Below are positions 49,101 to 61,400 of a DNA stretch of 64,000 bases, piece by piece (positions within the stretch are counted from its first letter, which is position 1; each line of letters starts with the position of its first letter). Location: NCBI RefSeq assembly GCF_032854445.1, contig NC_088300.1, positions 70,714,984-70,778,983 of the forward strand, given 5' to 3'. A program made the position numbers and the translations under genes. The notes under the pieces are model-generated. The model saw only the letters and a list, made by a program, of their open reading frames with translations, had not been told where the DNA came from and ran no database searches. Source of the DNA: Liolophura sinensis. Taxonomy: Eukaryota > Mollusca > Polyplacophora > Chitonida > Chitonidae.

Positions 49101-52100
49101 GTTGTCTTCTAGTATTACCTGTGGTTTTGTGACACATACCATCAGGCTGTGATTGACCTGATGTGGGGTAAGCCTGCCTCAGAAAAAGTTGGTCTTGATC
49201 GGTCAAACTATAAACTAACTGCTCTGTCTCAGGTATTACTTGAGGTTCCGTGACACATACCATCAGGCTGTGATTGATCTGATGTTGGGTCAGCCCATCT
49301 CAGAGGAAGCTCTGCTCTCAGGGAACAAGCTGAGTCCAGAAGCCCTTGAGGAAACAACCGACCTGTTGGAGAAGGAAGAGAATGTACGGCAGCTGATAGA
49401 GGACTGTAAAAACATGCTGATAGTGGAGCCTGAGGAATGTCTGGGGGGATGGGGGCTCGTGGACGCTGACCCCGTGTGAGTAGCCACTAGAACCTGTCAG
49501 ATGCATGTACATGAGGAAAAATAAAAACAAAATAGATAATGAATATTGTTCTAATTACATATCAAATTTCTATGTAATTTTATTATAATGGATGTTGGTT
49601 ACTGAATCTTACAGGATTGCAGTGTTTTAATGATTGCAGGATAAAATATGAATACATGAGTCTAAAATATCACCATGATGGATTTAAGGGAGTGAGTGAG
49701 TACCTGGGGTTTAACATCATACTTAACAATTTTTCGGTCATACCACGACAAAGGAATCCTTAGAGTGCATGTAATGTGCCTCCTTGTTGTAGGATGGATT
49801 TCCACCGCACTTTTATCTAGTACTGCTTCACTGAGACGCCTTAGCGAAGGCAAGAAAGCCGCCCCACCCGAGCCATTATACTGATATGGTTCAACCAGTC
49901 ATTGCTCTATACCCTTCATGCTGAATGCAAAGCGAGGAAGTTACAATTTTTTCTTTTAAAGTCTTAGGTGTGACCCAACCCAGGATTGACTGGATGGATT
50001 TAAGAAAGGCGCTGAATATACACATTCAAGTGAATAAAGAAATTAAAAAGCTGTATAATATAAAGTGATTGTCTGGTTGATAGGACAGGAGATCCTGACC
50101 GTCAGGAGTTGGATGTGATCTTGTTACTCAGCCAGAGATCTATCTATGTGGCATGGTAAGTGTAAATATACCTGGGGGGTTTAAACTGATAATAGAAAGA
50201 TTAATCGATAAGGTGTCAGCTGGAGTGACAGTGTAGTGTCCATAGGCCAGGCACCAGGATCACAAAGCGATCTTAGACTTAAGTCAAAATTTAAATTTCA
50301 TTAATATGGTTGTTTCTTATGTCAAAAAGTCATAATGTTGCTTGTTGATGTAAATTCTGGGTAGGTTATTGTTCAACAAATTTCAGCTAAAAATATGGAA
50401 AGGGACATACAAAATTTGATGATTGTAGTTTTGACTTCAGTCTAAAATCGCTTCGTGACACTGGGGCCAGTTGCTCAAAAGTTAATTAAAAGTTTTTCCA
50501 GTCTTAACAGTCTCACTCTAATTCAAATCAAGTGACATTGTCAATAGTCTGCACTAAATTTAATAACCAGCTTAAGTCATAATAAAGCTTTGAACAACTG
50601 ATCCCTCCTCCAACTGTCTCTGGAGAAGCTGCACAATAGCCCAGGAATCTGGTGAGGCTTTATTGTTTGCTCCATTGACTTGCTTTACTGCCGTCATCAA
50701 GAGGGGCTACTCATGAAGTAGAGTAAACAAGTAAATATTGGTGATGAGCCAATATAGATGGTTGACAAAAGACACCATATGTGTGTCAAAATTCTTAACA
50801 TTCATTGTACTTTGTGCTGACTTGTCATAATAGCCCAGTATTATGAGTACTAACAAGTTCTATGCTACATGGCTTGTGACTTTAAATTCACCATGTTTGT
50901 TCAGGTATGATGATGACAAAGAAGAGTTCACGAAATACCAAAGAATTTTCCTGGAAGACATAGAAAAAATAGAAATTGGTAAGAGTTGTAGAACTACTAT
51001 GACTTTGGGACAAAATTAAGTTGGCCACGATTGTTTACATTATGCTGCAAGTGGCATTTTGCAGTTAAAATATATATATAAATATATTAAAGTATAAGGC
51101 ATCCAAAATTGAATCCTTACTGGCGTGTACAATATTGTAGGTAACTGTAAGGCTGAATTTTAATGACTACCAACTGCTTCTGTATTCATCTGCATGTGTA
51201 TGCATTTCAGAACGAACATAAGTGCTGTTTGAACAATTTTCCCTGCCGTGATAGAGGTGCACTTTCTGATTTTATTAATGTTGTGTTGTTTCATAAATTT
51301 ACTTTGCTGTCGTCCATGTTTCATGTGTTGTCAGGACCAGAACCGTCGCTGTTCAAGTCTAAGTACATGTTGTTAAGGATACACTACCATAACTACGCAG
51401 AGGAAGGCTACTTTCATTCCTTCAGAACTCCAAGCACACGATTCTTCAACAACACCGTCATCACCATCAGTAATACAGAGGAGGCCAAAGGTCAGGATTC
51501 TGCCACCATCTTTACATCCACCATAAGCGTACACATGTATCACTGTATCAGTTACATGTAGTTAATATGGATGTGTAAGACATTAACACAAATAACCCTG
51601 TAGCTTAAAGACAAAGAAAACACTAAAATAAAGTATTTATCTGATGGAAGATAATTAAACACTGTCAAGGAAACTAGTTTGATTTATTTTCTTTAGAATT
51701 TTTCTAACAAACCAAAATGCAATTAAAACATAAGATTCTATTGTGGCCTGCTGGGAACGAGAGAGTATAAGTGACAGTACAGAAATATTTTTGGCTTGAA
51801 ATAGTATGTTTCAAGGTCCATTTGTCTGAATGAAGATGCATTTTGAATGATGAAATATAGCAATCTGTGTGTCAGGTGGCAAAACCTGAAGTGACATCAC
51901 AGGTCCCAATATGGTCAGAAAAGGCCACAGCAGAATTCAAAATTTGAAATGCATTTTACTAGGTCAAAAAATATTATAAAAAAAATAAGTCAAACTATTT
52001 CCCTTGACAATTACTTCATTCTCGCGTGTTCTTGCCTTTAATGGCATCAATGAAACTATAACATCAGTGTCTTATGGGCTAGCAAAGTGAGTGCCATCCT

Positions 52101-53961
52101 AGCACAAGTAAGTGCAAAACAAATAAAATGTCATTTTTGGTCCTGAAACTTAAATTTTTCTAGTAGGATATGTACCTTCCAAACTCACCTTGAAACACCT
52201 TTCAGCAGAACTCTCAGATTCAAGTAAAATCAGCAACTTAGTCCTAGATGAAATTAAAATCATGTTTGGGAAGTGTTTTTACCATGTCATGATTATTTGT
52301 CCAGAATCTCTGCGGTCAATCTGTCAGTCGTTCACTGGAGCCCTAAAGATCTTTGCTTTGGATCTAGAAGTGGTGGAGAGACAGAAGCTAGACAGGTAAG
52401 TGACTTGAACATTATGAAAGGACAGAAGACCTTAAATACAAACTTAAAACATACCATCATCTGTAAAACAAAAAGGCTTTCTAAATTTGCGACCTGTCAA
52501 ATTTTGTTTTATTTTTATAATTTATGAATGGAGGCAAATACATGTGGCTAGCTGTATATCTTTATGGTATTTTTGGGGATACTATAAAAGGTAAACATTT
52601 ATGTATAAAATTTAGAGATAATAATGCAGGTTCTTGTATCCAATTTGTTTTGCAGGAAAAAGTCCAGACCCCACCCTGATGTCACAGACATTCACAAAAA
52701 ACTTCAGGAAACTTCTCTTGTGGCAGTTAAAATGCCACGCGATAACTCTTCAACAGATTTACAGCAGCTACTACGTCAACGACAACAGACTCGAGAGAAA
52801 CAAAGTCCCAGCAACAAGTCCCCAGCAGGATCTCAAAAAATTAGTCCCGTATCTCCAACCTCCCATCAGCCAGGGTCGTCCAGGCTTCAGCAAGCTTTCT
52901 CCATTGTTAACAAGAATTATAACCGTGTCATGCCTCATATTAAAATGCCTGTTCCAAAAATGAACTTAAATCTAAAGAAGTTAAACCCACTGGACATTAA
53001 AATACCAGTAAGAATGTCCGTGCCAAAGATGACTTTGAAAAGTCTAAACCCTCTACAGATGATAAAACAAGGTGAGAAAAAGATGGCAGAGAGTAGTGAC
53101 AGAGATGCAACTGACATCCCAGTTGTCCCAGAGGGTGTGGCACAGGACGTGGAGGCTTCTCCTGGAATGTTGACGCGAGAATACAGTCAGGACGATTCCT
53201 CGCTTGTTGGCACCAGGGAGGTGGATCTGATAGATGCTGTGGCTTCTGGGAAGCTGGAACTGGATCAGGAGACGGATGATGAAGTGATGCTGCACAGCTG
53301 TGGGATTTTAGCCACGACCCATGGACAGCTTCTGGCAACAAGCCTTAGTCTTAGCTCACCGGATGAACCAGAAGGAACAATAAAACTGACAAATTCTGAA
53401 AACAAAAGGTCGAGTGCCCCACCGAATACAGTATTTAACAGTTCAGCATCTGTAAGCAGTTATGTAAGCGAAAAGCCGACAGATACTTTACCTTGTCCCA
53501 CAATTGGAAGAAACCCTTTAGGATCTAAATCTGACTCTCAAATCATACTTCAAGACAAGAAGGGTGATGGCAGAAGTGACTCTCAACAGACTGTGAGTAT
53601 TAGACAAAGTGCATCTGGGGCTGAGTTGACACTCAGTGGGGAGACCAGTGACATATCTAAATGTGACAAACTTCACCATCCAAGTATGAAAGCTTCTCTC
53701 AGTGAAGGGGCCCTTTCTCAGAGCCAGGTGAAAGTACCCAGCATTGCAGATGAAACTGACACTGTCAGCAAGGAAAGGATGGGGCCGCTATCAAAACTGC
53801 GCTCATTTCGCTTACCAAATATCAATTTACCAACATTGCCAAACAGCTCCAATGTACCTAACAAAGTCCGCCGGAAACTAAGAGGCCCAGAATCCCTCAA
53901 TCAGCTAATTGAGGCAAAAGCTAAAGAGGGAAAATGCAACACCAAAATTATCATTATTTAG
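46166..53961 (+). CDS. INPP5F/Sac2-like phosphoinositide phosphatase (3' part)
   Basis: Sac2 proteins remove the 4-phosphate from phosphoinositides on early endosomes. Eleven exons join in frame: 46166-46358, 47007-47084, 47696-47816, 48099-48227, 48592-48662, 49233-49475, 50084-50155, 50905-50978, 51335-51490, 52305-52395, 52656-53961, giving 843 residues plus stop after a partial first codon. The SAC catalytic core is in the third exon: NCIDCLDRTN, a CX5R(T) motif with the nucleophilic Cys. RGMKFENV, ANNGD, QQYAGTVALKGDYTRTGERK and GGWGLVDADP match the human protein as I remember it. The ninth and tenth exons (EKIEIGPEPSLF onward) correspond to the hSac2 domain. The last exon encodes a long Ser/Pro-rich tail ending CNTKIIII. 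The first exon has an acceptor but no start codon, so the N-terminal third is missing from this model. Confidence 0.9.
46500..46615. repeat. SINE core-like fragments in an intron
   Basis: Repeated GGTTTCCTCCTGACA and GGTTTCCTCCACCACTATAC words resemble the SINE core in degraded or rearranged form. It lies in the first visible INPP5F-like intron. Confidence 0.35.
47047..47210 (+). repeat. 42-bp tandem repeat over a splice donor
   Basis: The last 38 bases of the second visible INPP5F-like exon plus its GTAA donor are repeated three more times (47085-47126, 47127-47168, 47169-47210), each ending TACTGCTG/GTAAG. Four donor sites are therefore present. Reading past the first gives TGG TAA, an immediate in-frame stop, so only the first donor makes a full protein. 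Confidence 0.95.
47213..47342 (-). mobile_element. SINE fragment, first family
   Basis: Plus-strand TTGATTTATTTGATTGGTG and CAGCATTTTGGTCTGAGGAA are the inverse of the family's tail and core. It abuts the last copy of the 42-bp repeat. Confidence 0.65.
49074..49320 (+). repeat. 120-bp tandem duplication over a splice acceptor and exon start
   Basis: The block with CAAACTATAAACTAACTG, the acceptor and the start of the sixth visible exon occurs twice, 120 bp apart. The upstream copy (exon-like part 49113-49167) has a usable-looking CTTCTAG acceptor and GTAAG donor, but lacks the leading G, so splicing to it would shift the frame and soon reach a stop. The downstream copy at 49233 is the one that fits the protein. 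Confidence 0.9.
49688..50040 (-). mobile_element. tRNA-derived SINE, third family
   Basis: A plus-strand GAGTGAGTGAGTACCTGGGG start, TTAACAATTTTTCGGTCATA, CTTCACTGAGACGCCTTAGC, GCCGCCCCACCCGAGCC and GGTGTGACCCAACCCAGGAT follow the order I recall for a common molluscan SINE read on its minus strand. The tRNA-like head at the right end is truncated. It lies in the intron before exon 50084-50155. Confidence 0.6.
50250..50468. mobile_element. MITE with about 40-bp terminal inverted repeats
   Basis: The left end GGCACCAGGATCACAAAGCG is the approximate inverse of the right end CGCTTCGTGACACTGGGGCC, and the match continues inward through TTAGACTTAAGTCAAAA against TTTTGACTTCAGTCTAA. About 219 bp, non-coding, in an INPP5F-like intron. 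Confidence 0.75.
50463..50605. mobile_element. Second small inverted-repeat element, abutting the previous one
   Basis: GGGGCCAGTTGCTCAAAAG at the left is the approximate inverse of CTTTGAACAACTGATCCC at the right. It shares the GGGGCC junction with the MITE at 50250-50468. Confidence 0.5.
51607..52040. mobile_element. MITE-like element (copy 2 of the 20967 element)
   Basis: It shares AACACTGTCAAGGAAAC, GATTTATTTTCTTTAGAATT and GCATTTTGAATGATGAAAT with the element at 20967-21374 in the same orientation. Inverted ends are recognisable (AAAGACAAAGA against TCTTGCCTTTA) but more diverged. It lies between exons 51335-51490 and 52305-52395. Confidence 0.7.
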
Positions 53962-54639
53962 ATCTACATAACCTTTTTGCTTTTAGCACACCATAAATGT
54001 TATTGCATCAACAATCCTTTGAAAAGAATTTTTATCCAAGTTTTATCATGGGGAAGGCTTGATGTCTGTAACGAGTAGCTTCCTGTTATGGATTTTTAAG
54101 AGTTTTATGGTTTTGAGTTTGATCAGTATTACTTTGTCAGAGTAGAATTTTGGTCTTTGTTGGATTTGATACAAAAGTTGTCTTCATTCAAGTGACACAG
54201 TATGAAAATGCTTGATACGGAATGGTATGCTGGAAAGAGTGGTCTTTAGGGTTATTTGTTATTACTTGTACTTCGTGGGAATATTAGCCAAATAGAGACA
54301 TAAAAATCAGATGTCTAAAAATCTTGTCATGACACAGTTACTTTGTATATTGGTTTTGCTATGAATAATAGTAACTTCTATAACATGTACATGTAAGCCC
54401 ATGATTATTATAGTTGCAAGCTAATGTAAGTAAAATGCTTCTCTTTAACAGAAAGTTGAAGAAGTCAGAATGTTTGACTGGAGCTTTAGCCTGTTCTGGT
54501 TAAAATATATCTCTTTTATTAAAGAACTGTTTTTGTTATTTAACCTCGAACTTCTGACAGCTTTAGGGGACATACCAGGCAATGCATGGATGTATATATT
54601 TTCACATACAGATATACATACAATATGAGGTGCTAAGAT

Positions 54640-54892
54640 TACATGTACATGTACACTGATTTAAGCACCTCTTACACCTGCATGTTCATGTACACTGATT
54701 TAAGCACTTCTTACACCTACATGTTCATGTGCACTGATTTAAGCACCTCTTACACCTACATGTTCATGTACACTGATTTAAGCACCTCTTACACCTACAT
54801 GTTCATGTACACTGATTTAAGCACCTCTTACACCTACATGTTCATGTACACTGATTTAAGCACCTCTTACACCTACATGTTTATGTATATTA
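54640..54892. repeat. 39-bp minisatellite, about 6 copies
   Basis: Unit containing ATGTTCATGTACACTGATTT and AAGCACCTCTTACACCTAC, nearly identical between copies. Its period is a multiple of 3, so it reads as a 13-residue repeat in one frame, but it follows the INPP5F-like stop codon and has no other coding evidence. Confidence 0.92.
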
Positions 54893-55014
54893 ATTTTCTC
54901 TCAAAAGGTAAAGGTATGATGGTATATAATTAATGGATAAGTTAAGGAGTTGTTTTGGGGTGGGGTGGTGGTTGCTATTTGGTTTGTTGGAGTTTGGCTA
55001 CATGTCTGTTGTTT

Positions 55015-55020
55015 AATAAA
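55015..55020 (+). promoter_or_regulatory. Candidate polyadenylation signal
   Basis: AATAAA about 1.05 kb after the INPP5F-like stop codon. Other AATAAA sites lie further downstream, so this choice is tentative. Confidence 0.3.
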
Positions 55021-55427
55021 GTTACATCTCCAGAATACATTGCAGTGTGACATAAACCTCCATAGAAACATGTGAATATGTTACATTTTAAAAAAAAAAC
55101 GAAGATAGAATTAGTTTTATAATATATAACATGGGACAGGCCTAACAGTAAAATCAAAATATTTTTTTTCTTCCTCTTTTTGACCTTTACACTTGCGTTT
55201 ACAAATTAATATGTTTAACAATCGAATATGGTACGTGCAATATGTAAAGCTAGGTGTATCTTTTTGTAAGTAGACAGGGTTTTCTTGTTCTCATTGAGAT
55301 CATGTAGCCTCAGTATTACTTAGTACACATACTTAAGTTTGCTAAACGCTTATATACAAGTTGGTTGCATTGGTCATGAACTTTAGGCCTATGTTGCATA
55401 ATATATGTGTTTAACAAGCTAGCTTAA

Positions 55428-55548
55428 AGGGATACAGAATTGATTCTGATTTGCTGGTATCAGAGATAAGCTGAAGCGGAATTTTTGGTATGGCAGATTT
55501 ATTCAAGCGTCTCCACTGTCAGCCAATCAGTGTTGATTCTGTATCCCT
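55428..55548. mobile_element. piggyBac-type MITE with TTAA target duplication
   Basis: A 121-bp element begins AGGGATACAGAAT and ends ATTCTGTATCCCT, a perfect 13-bp inverted repeat, and is flanked on both sides by TTAA (55424-55427 and 55549-55552). TTAA duplication is the hallmark of piggyBac-family transposition. It has no coding capacity. Confidence 0.85.
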
Positions 55549-55552
55549 TTAA

Positions 55553-57289
55553 TGATGTCATGTCTTAGTTAAAACTGTATATGTATTCAGTGTAGATCAA
55601 AATATTGATGGGCACATTATTCAGTCAAAATTTATTACAGTGCTTTAGCTGCACTTGTGAGAAATGTTCAACAAAAGTATGTTTTTTTTGTAAGCACTGC
55701 TATTATTGTCAAAAAATTGTGTAATATAGAATATATATGTGTATAGCAACACACCGACTTCAGTCATAACGTCTAGCCATGATATTGCCAACTCTAATGC
55801 AGCATACACATGGTTGAAATGATAATATTATTATGCTATACTTTAATATATTGTGGGTTCTTCTTTAACGGAGACAGTCAGACACCATGGATGTGATTAT
55901 AAAGACATCGTTCTAAGATCAGAATTTTTTTTTTTTTTTTTCAAATTTCAGAAATGAATGTGATGTTTTGTCTCAAGCAAATAGTAAAATTTAGGCAGTG
56001 ATAATTCCACTACCTGTAGATGATTTTGAAATGGTGCTCAGAAGTCCAAATTTGTAATGATGCAAGTGGAATATAATACATGTATAAGTCACAGAGACCT
56101 ATACTTGATCGATTTTCAAGGTCAACCACAACTTAGACTTCACCCATAATTTGCTGTAGCAGTCCCAAAGTATCAGTTTATATGATGTATTTCAAACACA
56201 TAGCTGAATTTACATTATTACAAATAGAACTACATGTATAAGATGTTTTTTTAAAGATTTTGGCAAGAAAGGAAGCGGTGTGTTGGGTTTTCTTTTTGTA
56301 GGGAATGGAATCTCTCCAAAACAAGGGTACAATTTATTTAGGAGAACAAAAAAGGAACATTTACTATAGTGATAGACAAACAAGTGTAACTGACTGTGAT
56401 ACATGCATTTGTTTATAGAGAATTGAAAGTGTTACTTATAACATAGATCTTGAGAAAGGTTACGTTTTGTAAGGAAACATACCTAATTTATACATGTATA
56501 TGTTGAGAAAGTGTTTAAATCTATGTTTTTAAGCGAATGTACCGCCTGAAATGCATAAAAGCAAGAACAGTTGTTAAAGGTAGCAATCTTTAAGATAAAC
56601 TGTCTTGTCTTTTCCTTGTCCTGTTTATACGCAGGTAAAAGTTGTATAGATATATTAGATTCATAAGAGTAACAAATCTATCATTGTTTTTACCAAAGAA
56701 CCATGTGATTTTATAATGCATTTGGTTTATTCTTGAGATGAACCATTGTCAGACTTCACACATTTTTTTTATTCTAATTTTGTTTTCTTGTTTTTCATAA
56801 ACAAATCCAAGAATTTACTAATTCAAGCTTATTTGTATAGGTTTTATATTTTTTGTCAGAAGCTTTCCTAGTATAAAACTGTATAAAGTATCTTGCTTTG
56901 ATTTGAAGTGTAATGTTTTAGTATTGAAGCGTTGAGTAAAGCATAATTGAAATCTAAAGTTTACACTTACAATAAAATCCGTTAAAATTGCTGAATGACA
57001 TTTTCCCTGCTGAACATTTCCTTGTTGACATCTGCATCCTAAGTACTTTAGCCCAACTATACTTATTTCATGAAATGTTTACAACGGCAATCAGGTTTAT
57101 TGGCGAATGAAACCAGTGCATCAGGAGTATACCACTGACCTTCACTAGATCCCTGACAAACCTCCTAACTCAAGTCACACCCAAAGCAGCTAAAGCAGGA
57201 TTTGAGGTGTGATCCCATTGGTCAAGGACCTGAGCCAAGGGAAGCCCATAGCCCAACTATACATTTTCTAATTAATATTATCCCTAATA
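55553..57289. other. No gene seen
   Basis: AT-rich sequence with poly-T runs. I see no exon-like segment with splice sites and no element I can name. Confidence 0.5.
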
Positions 57290-58445
57290 AATATTTTCTC
57301 TACTGATATCTCCCTTTGATAGACATTGTATACTTGCAAGACAAAACCTTGACTAGACATCATAAATCGTAGAAATCTCAAATTGATGTTATACTTTCCT
57401 TCTACCTGAATCCACTCACCTGTAGACATATTCCTATCTGACATTAGCCAACAATAAATCACTCCCATCATACGCCAAAAAGGCATTCTCACCTGTAGAC
57501 ATTTTCCTATCGGAAATTATCCGACAAGGACTCTCCCACCAAAAAACACAGACATTCACATCTTTAAACATTTTACTATATCACATAATCCCACAAGGAA
57601 TTTCTCCCACCACACATCACAAAAACATTCTCACCTCCAGACATATTCCTATATATATCACATTATCCCACAAGGAATTGGTCCCACCAGACGCCACAAT
57701 GATGTTCTCACCTGGAGATATATCCCAGTCTCACATTATCCATTAGGAATCAGTCCCACCACACAACACAGACACTTTCACCTGTAGACATATTCCTATA
57801 TATCTCACACTATCCCACAAGGAATTGGTCCCATCACATACCACAAAGACACTCACCTGTAGACATATCACAGTCACACATTATCCATTAGGAATCAGTC
57901 CCACCACACAACACAGACACTTTCACCTGTAGACATATTCCTATATATCTCACACTATCCCACAAGGAATTGGTCCCATCACATACCACAAAGACACTCA
58001 CCTGTAGACATATCACAGTCACACATTATCCATTAGGAATCAGTCCCACCACACAACACAGACACTTTCACCTGTAGACATATTCCTATATATCTCACAC
58101 TATCCCACAAGGAATTGGTCCCATCACATACCACAAAGACACTCACCTGTAGACATATCTCAGTCACACATTATCCATTAGGAATCAGTCCCACCACACA
58201 ACACAGACACTTTCACCTGTAGACATATTCCTATATATCTCACACTATCCCACAGGGAATTGGTCCCACCACACACCACAGTGATATGTTCTCACCTTGA
58301 GACATATCCCAATCTCACATCATCCATTAGGAACCAGTCCCACCACACACCATAAAGACACTCTCACCTGTAGGCATATTCCTATCTCACATTATCCGTT
58401 AGGAATCTGTCCCACCACACACCACCACAACATGTTCTTACCTGT
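57290..58445. repeat. Tandem array with a 145-bp higher-order unit
   Basis: Monomers of about 72 bp share CACCTGTAGACATAT, TTATCC or CTATCC, and AGGAAT-GTCCCA. In the centre, pairs of monomers form a 145-bp unit that is nearly identical in successive copies (CCTGTAGACATATTCC at 57781, 57926, 58071 and 58216). The outer copies are diverged monomers. Confidence 0.9.
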
Positions 58446-61400
58446 AGACATTTTCTAACCACCCAGATAAGTCCATGTTATTGTTGTGATTTTAACTATG
58501 ACCAAGCCTGTTGTCCATTTAAAGAAGCACTAATGGCACATATGGCATTGATACACAGAATGTATAATTAAAGATTTGCTTTCGTTATACATATAGTTTC
58601 TGTCCAAATTTGACCATATTTATCTTTGAAGAACAAATACTGCAGTGGAGTGTACATAATGAGAACAGAAGTCTTTTAGCTTGTTAGCCTAACCTGTGTA
58701 TATTGTATATACATTAGCACACCTACATGTTGTAGGTAAATCAGCCACCCTAATACTGATGGCAGGGGAAAATGGTTGATATTTCTGTCACACCAGATTG
58801 TTATGAACAAGGTAGTGGTCTTTGTGTGTATATTTAGGAAGTCAGTAATCACATTTTTACATTTGTTGTATAAATGTACACATTCTTGTTGCTTCAGATA
58901 GGTATGTTTGTGTATGAAAAGTGAGTAATTCTGTGTGCTGTGAATATAGAAGGGTAGTAGGCTTGTTAGGGAGAGGGGTAGAAAAAATAATCATTATATA
59001 GGCTGTATTTGTGGTTTTTAAATACAACAAAAGCGAGTAACATTGGTGAAATTGTATTGTACTGTGTATGTGTATACTAGTGAAGTCTTCATGCTGACTA
59101 TAATATCCGGTATCCAATGGTACAATGTATGAAATCCTGTGCTTGCTCATGAAACTCACCATTTACTATGTGGACAATAAATTCTGAATGTATCAGGTAG
59201 CATAATGATTGCACATGATTGCAGTCATTGTCAGGAAATAGTTAGAATATGAAATCGTAGTCGATGTGTTCCCTGTTGAAGGTTACAGTTAGCTTCTGTA
59301 ACACTGAATCATCTCTCATAGTGCATTCTGAAAATGCCATGTGTATTTGTCAAAACCATTTATTGTGCACAGATGGACCCTAACAAGAGAACCGATCTTA
59401 TCTGTCTGGGTAAATTATCAGTGTAGAAACTCATACACGTACATGTAAAATGTATCTATATAAGAGATAGACCTCTGGAAACACTTTCACAAAGCCTCAT
59501 AAATCAGTTTTGTCATAATTCTCTTCGGAAGTGACATCAATTTATGGCACTATAGATGTCTTTTATGAAAAAGTTACAAGAAGTACAGCATACAAAGTTT
59601 TGTGAAAGTGGCCCCTGGTCTTAATCTATATGGTTTAAGGTTCTGCCTATAGACTCTGTTTTAAGGGGTGAAATGTTTGTCATTTCATTTTGTTACATGT
59701 AGATGCAAAGTAGAACTTCAATAGCAAAGGAGGTTAACTGCGAAGGGATATTTAAGAAGAGAATTTGTTTATGATGTTTTGTACTTGGTGATAGTTTTGG
59801 ACTGTAACTTTATTTATTGTTTTAAATTGAATTTACTTGTTAAATCTCTGTGTTCTTGAATTAATGGTTAAGAATTATCTGTGTTACAGAAGTTGTAAAG
59901 GTGAAATTGTGTAACATATACATACACAATGATCTGTTGACTGTAGACTATTGGTAGTTCATTGTTTGGTCCAAACTCACATGAATGTCCACATGTTCAC
60001 ATTGTATCAGTTTATGTGAAGCTTTGAACAAATGTTCCACGATGCAACGAAACCTTTTAAATTTCTCTGAAAGTTGTATTTTCCTGGGTGTAACGTTTGT
60101 TACGATGATATATGCAAACAAAACCATCAGGTTTTCTAGCCTACTGTAAATGACCTAAACTTTTGCCTCCAAAAATACATTTTTAGAGCCAGATAAATGT
60201 CATAAACTATTACATTTGGTGCTGAAACATTTTCTCAGTAGAATATTACCTAAATAAACCTCAAAACACCTCTGTAAGATCAGTGTGGAGCTTTAAGAAT
60301 CAAGCAAACTGAATACCTTAGTGATGGGTGAGATTTTAGGTCATTCACCATATATAAAACATTAGCCTGGCAGTGATATTGTACCTCTGCCTATTATGTT
60401 TCTAGTATTGCTTGTCTGGTTTTGCACAGCATCAGCCTACATATTGTACTTGTCTTTCACATGATTAGGGTGGCTTAAGTGTAGCTGGTTACAGATCACA
60501 CAGCTATGCTTATATTACGATAGAAAATTGTTTAATGTGAACATAAAATTAGTTGAAAGAAGATTGTAATTGCAACTCAAAATAAATATTTTATTATTTT
60601 TGAAATGAAAACATTTCATTTAAGGAATAATCATTTGAACAAGGTGCCTTTATAATATGTAGAATCTTTTTTTCTCTCTTCTGCTAATAAAAAATACCTT
60701 TGTGGCATGTGTGGTACTCAAGACTGATGAAAATTATGTCACATTTGAAAGAAGTTACAAGTAAGTTGACATTATTCCACAAGGAATCCCTCCCACCAAC
60801 AGGTAGCTTTCATATGTCTGCTAACTACTGGGCCACGAAGGCCCTGCCAGATTTTAGACACGGGCTAGAATTCTCCACCATAACTCTGATATTAGTTTTG
60901 TTTATGCTTTAAAGTAGTCTTACATAATAAGTGTATCTCCAAAAAAACAAGACCGAATTTTACTTGGTATTTCAGCGCTTTCTTTTATCATTATCAATTC
61001 TGAAATGGAATTGGTAGAACGCAAGGTTTTAAAAGCAGTTTTGCAGTCATATGACAACATTTACCTTTAATATATTCATTTCCTGTCTTGGGTGTAATAT
61101 TTATGACTAAAAGTTACAGCACTGTTTTTTTTATAAATAGGCTTATGGTATTGCTTTGTCTGCGTCATTCATGTTTAGCTCTACTTAAAACATTATGTGA
61201 TAGGCATGGGTAAATATTCACGTCTTCAACAGCCATTTTGGTCATCTGTTCTACTTTATTATCATATTTTATGTGGCTTATATATATCTTAGTCCAAGTA
61301 TTTTTGTGATCTCTTTTATCGAAACTTCACATGAACCTCTGTTTCTCAGGATTTATCTACAATGTATATATTTTGCCTTTGATATATTTTATTTTGTTAG

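Larger units (their letters stand above)
53962..55423 (+). other. Likely 3' UTR and flank of the INPP5F-like gene
   Basis: Non-coding sequence after the stop at 53959-53961. A canonical AATAAA occurs at 55015-55020, about 1 kb downstream, and could end the transcript; a 39-bp minisatellite would then be inside the UTR. Confidence 0.4.

Noticed and set aside
54643-54933. 96-residue open frame with YTDLSTSYT repeats
   Set aside because: It is the 39-bp minisatellite after the INPP5F-like stop codon, probably in the 3' UTR.
57290-58445. CRISPR-like regular repeats
   Set aside because: The whole unit repeats, with no unique spacers, and the genome is eukaryotic; this is a satellite.
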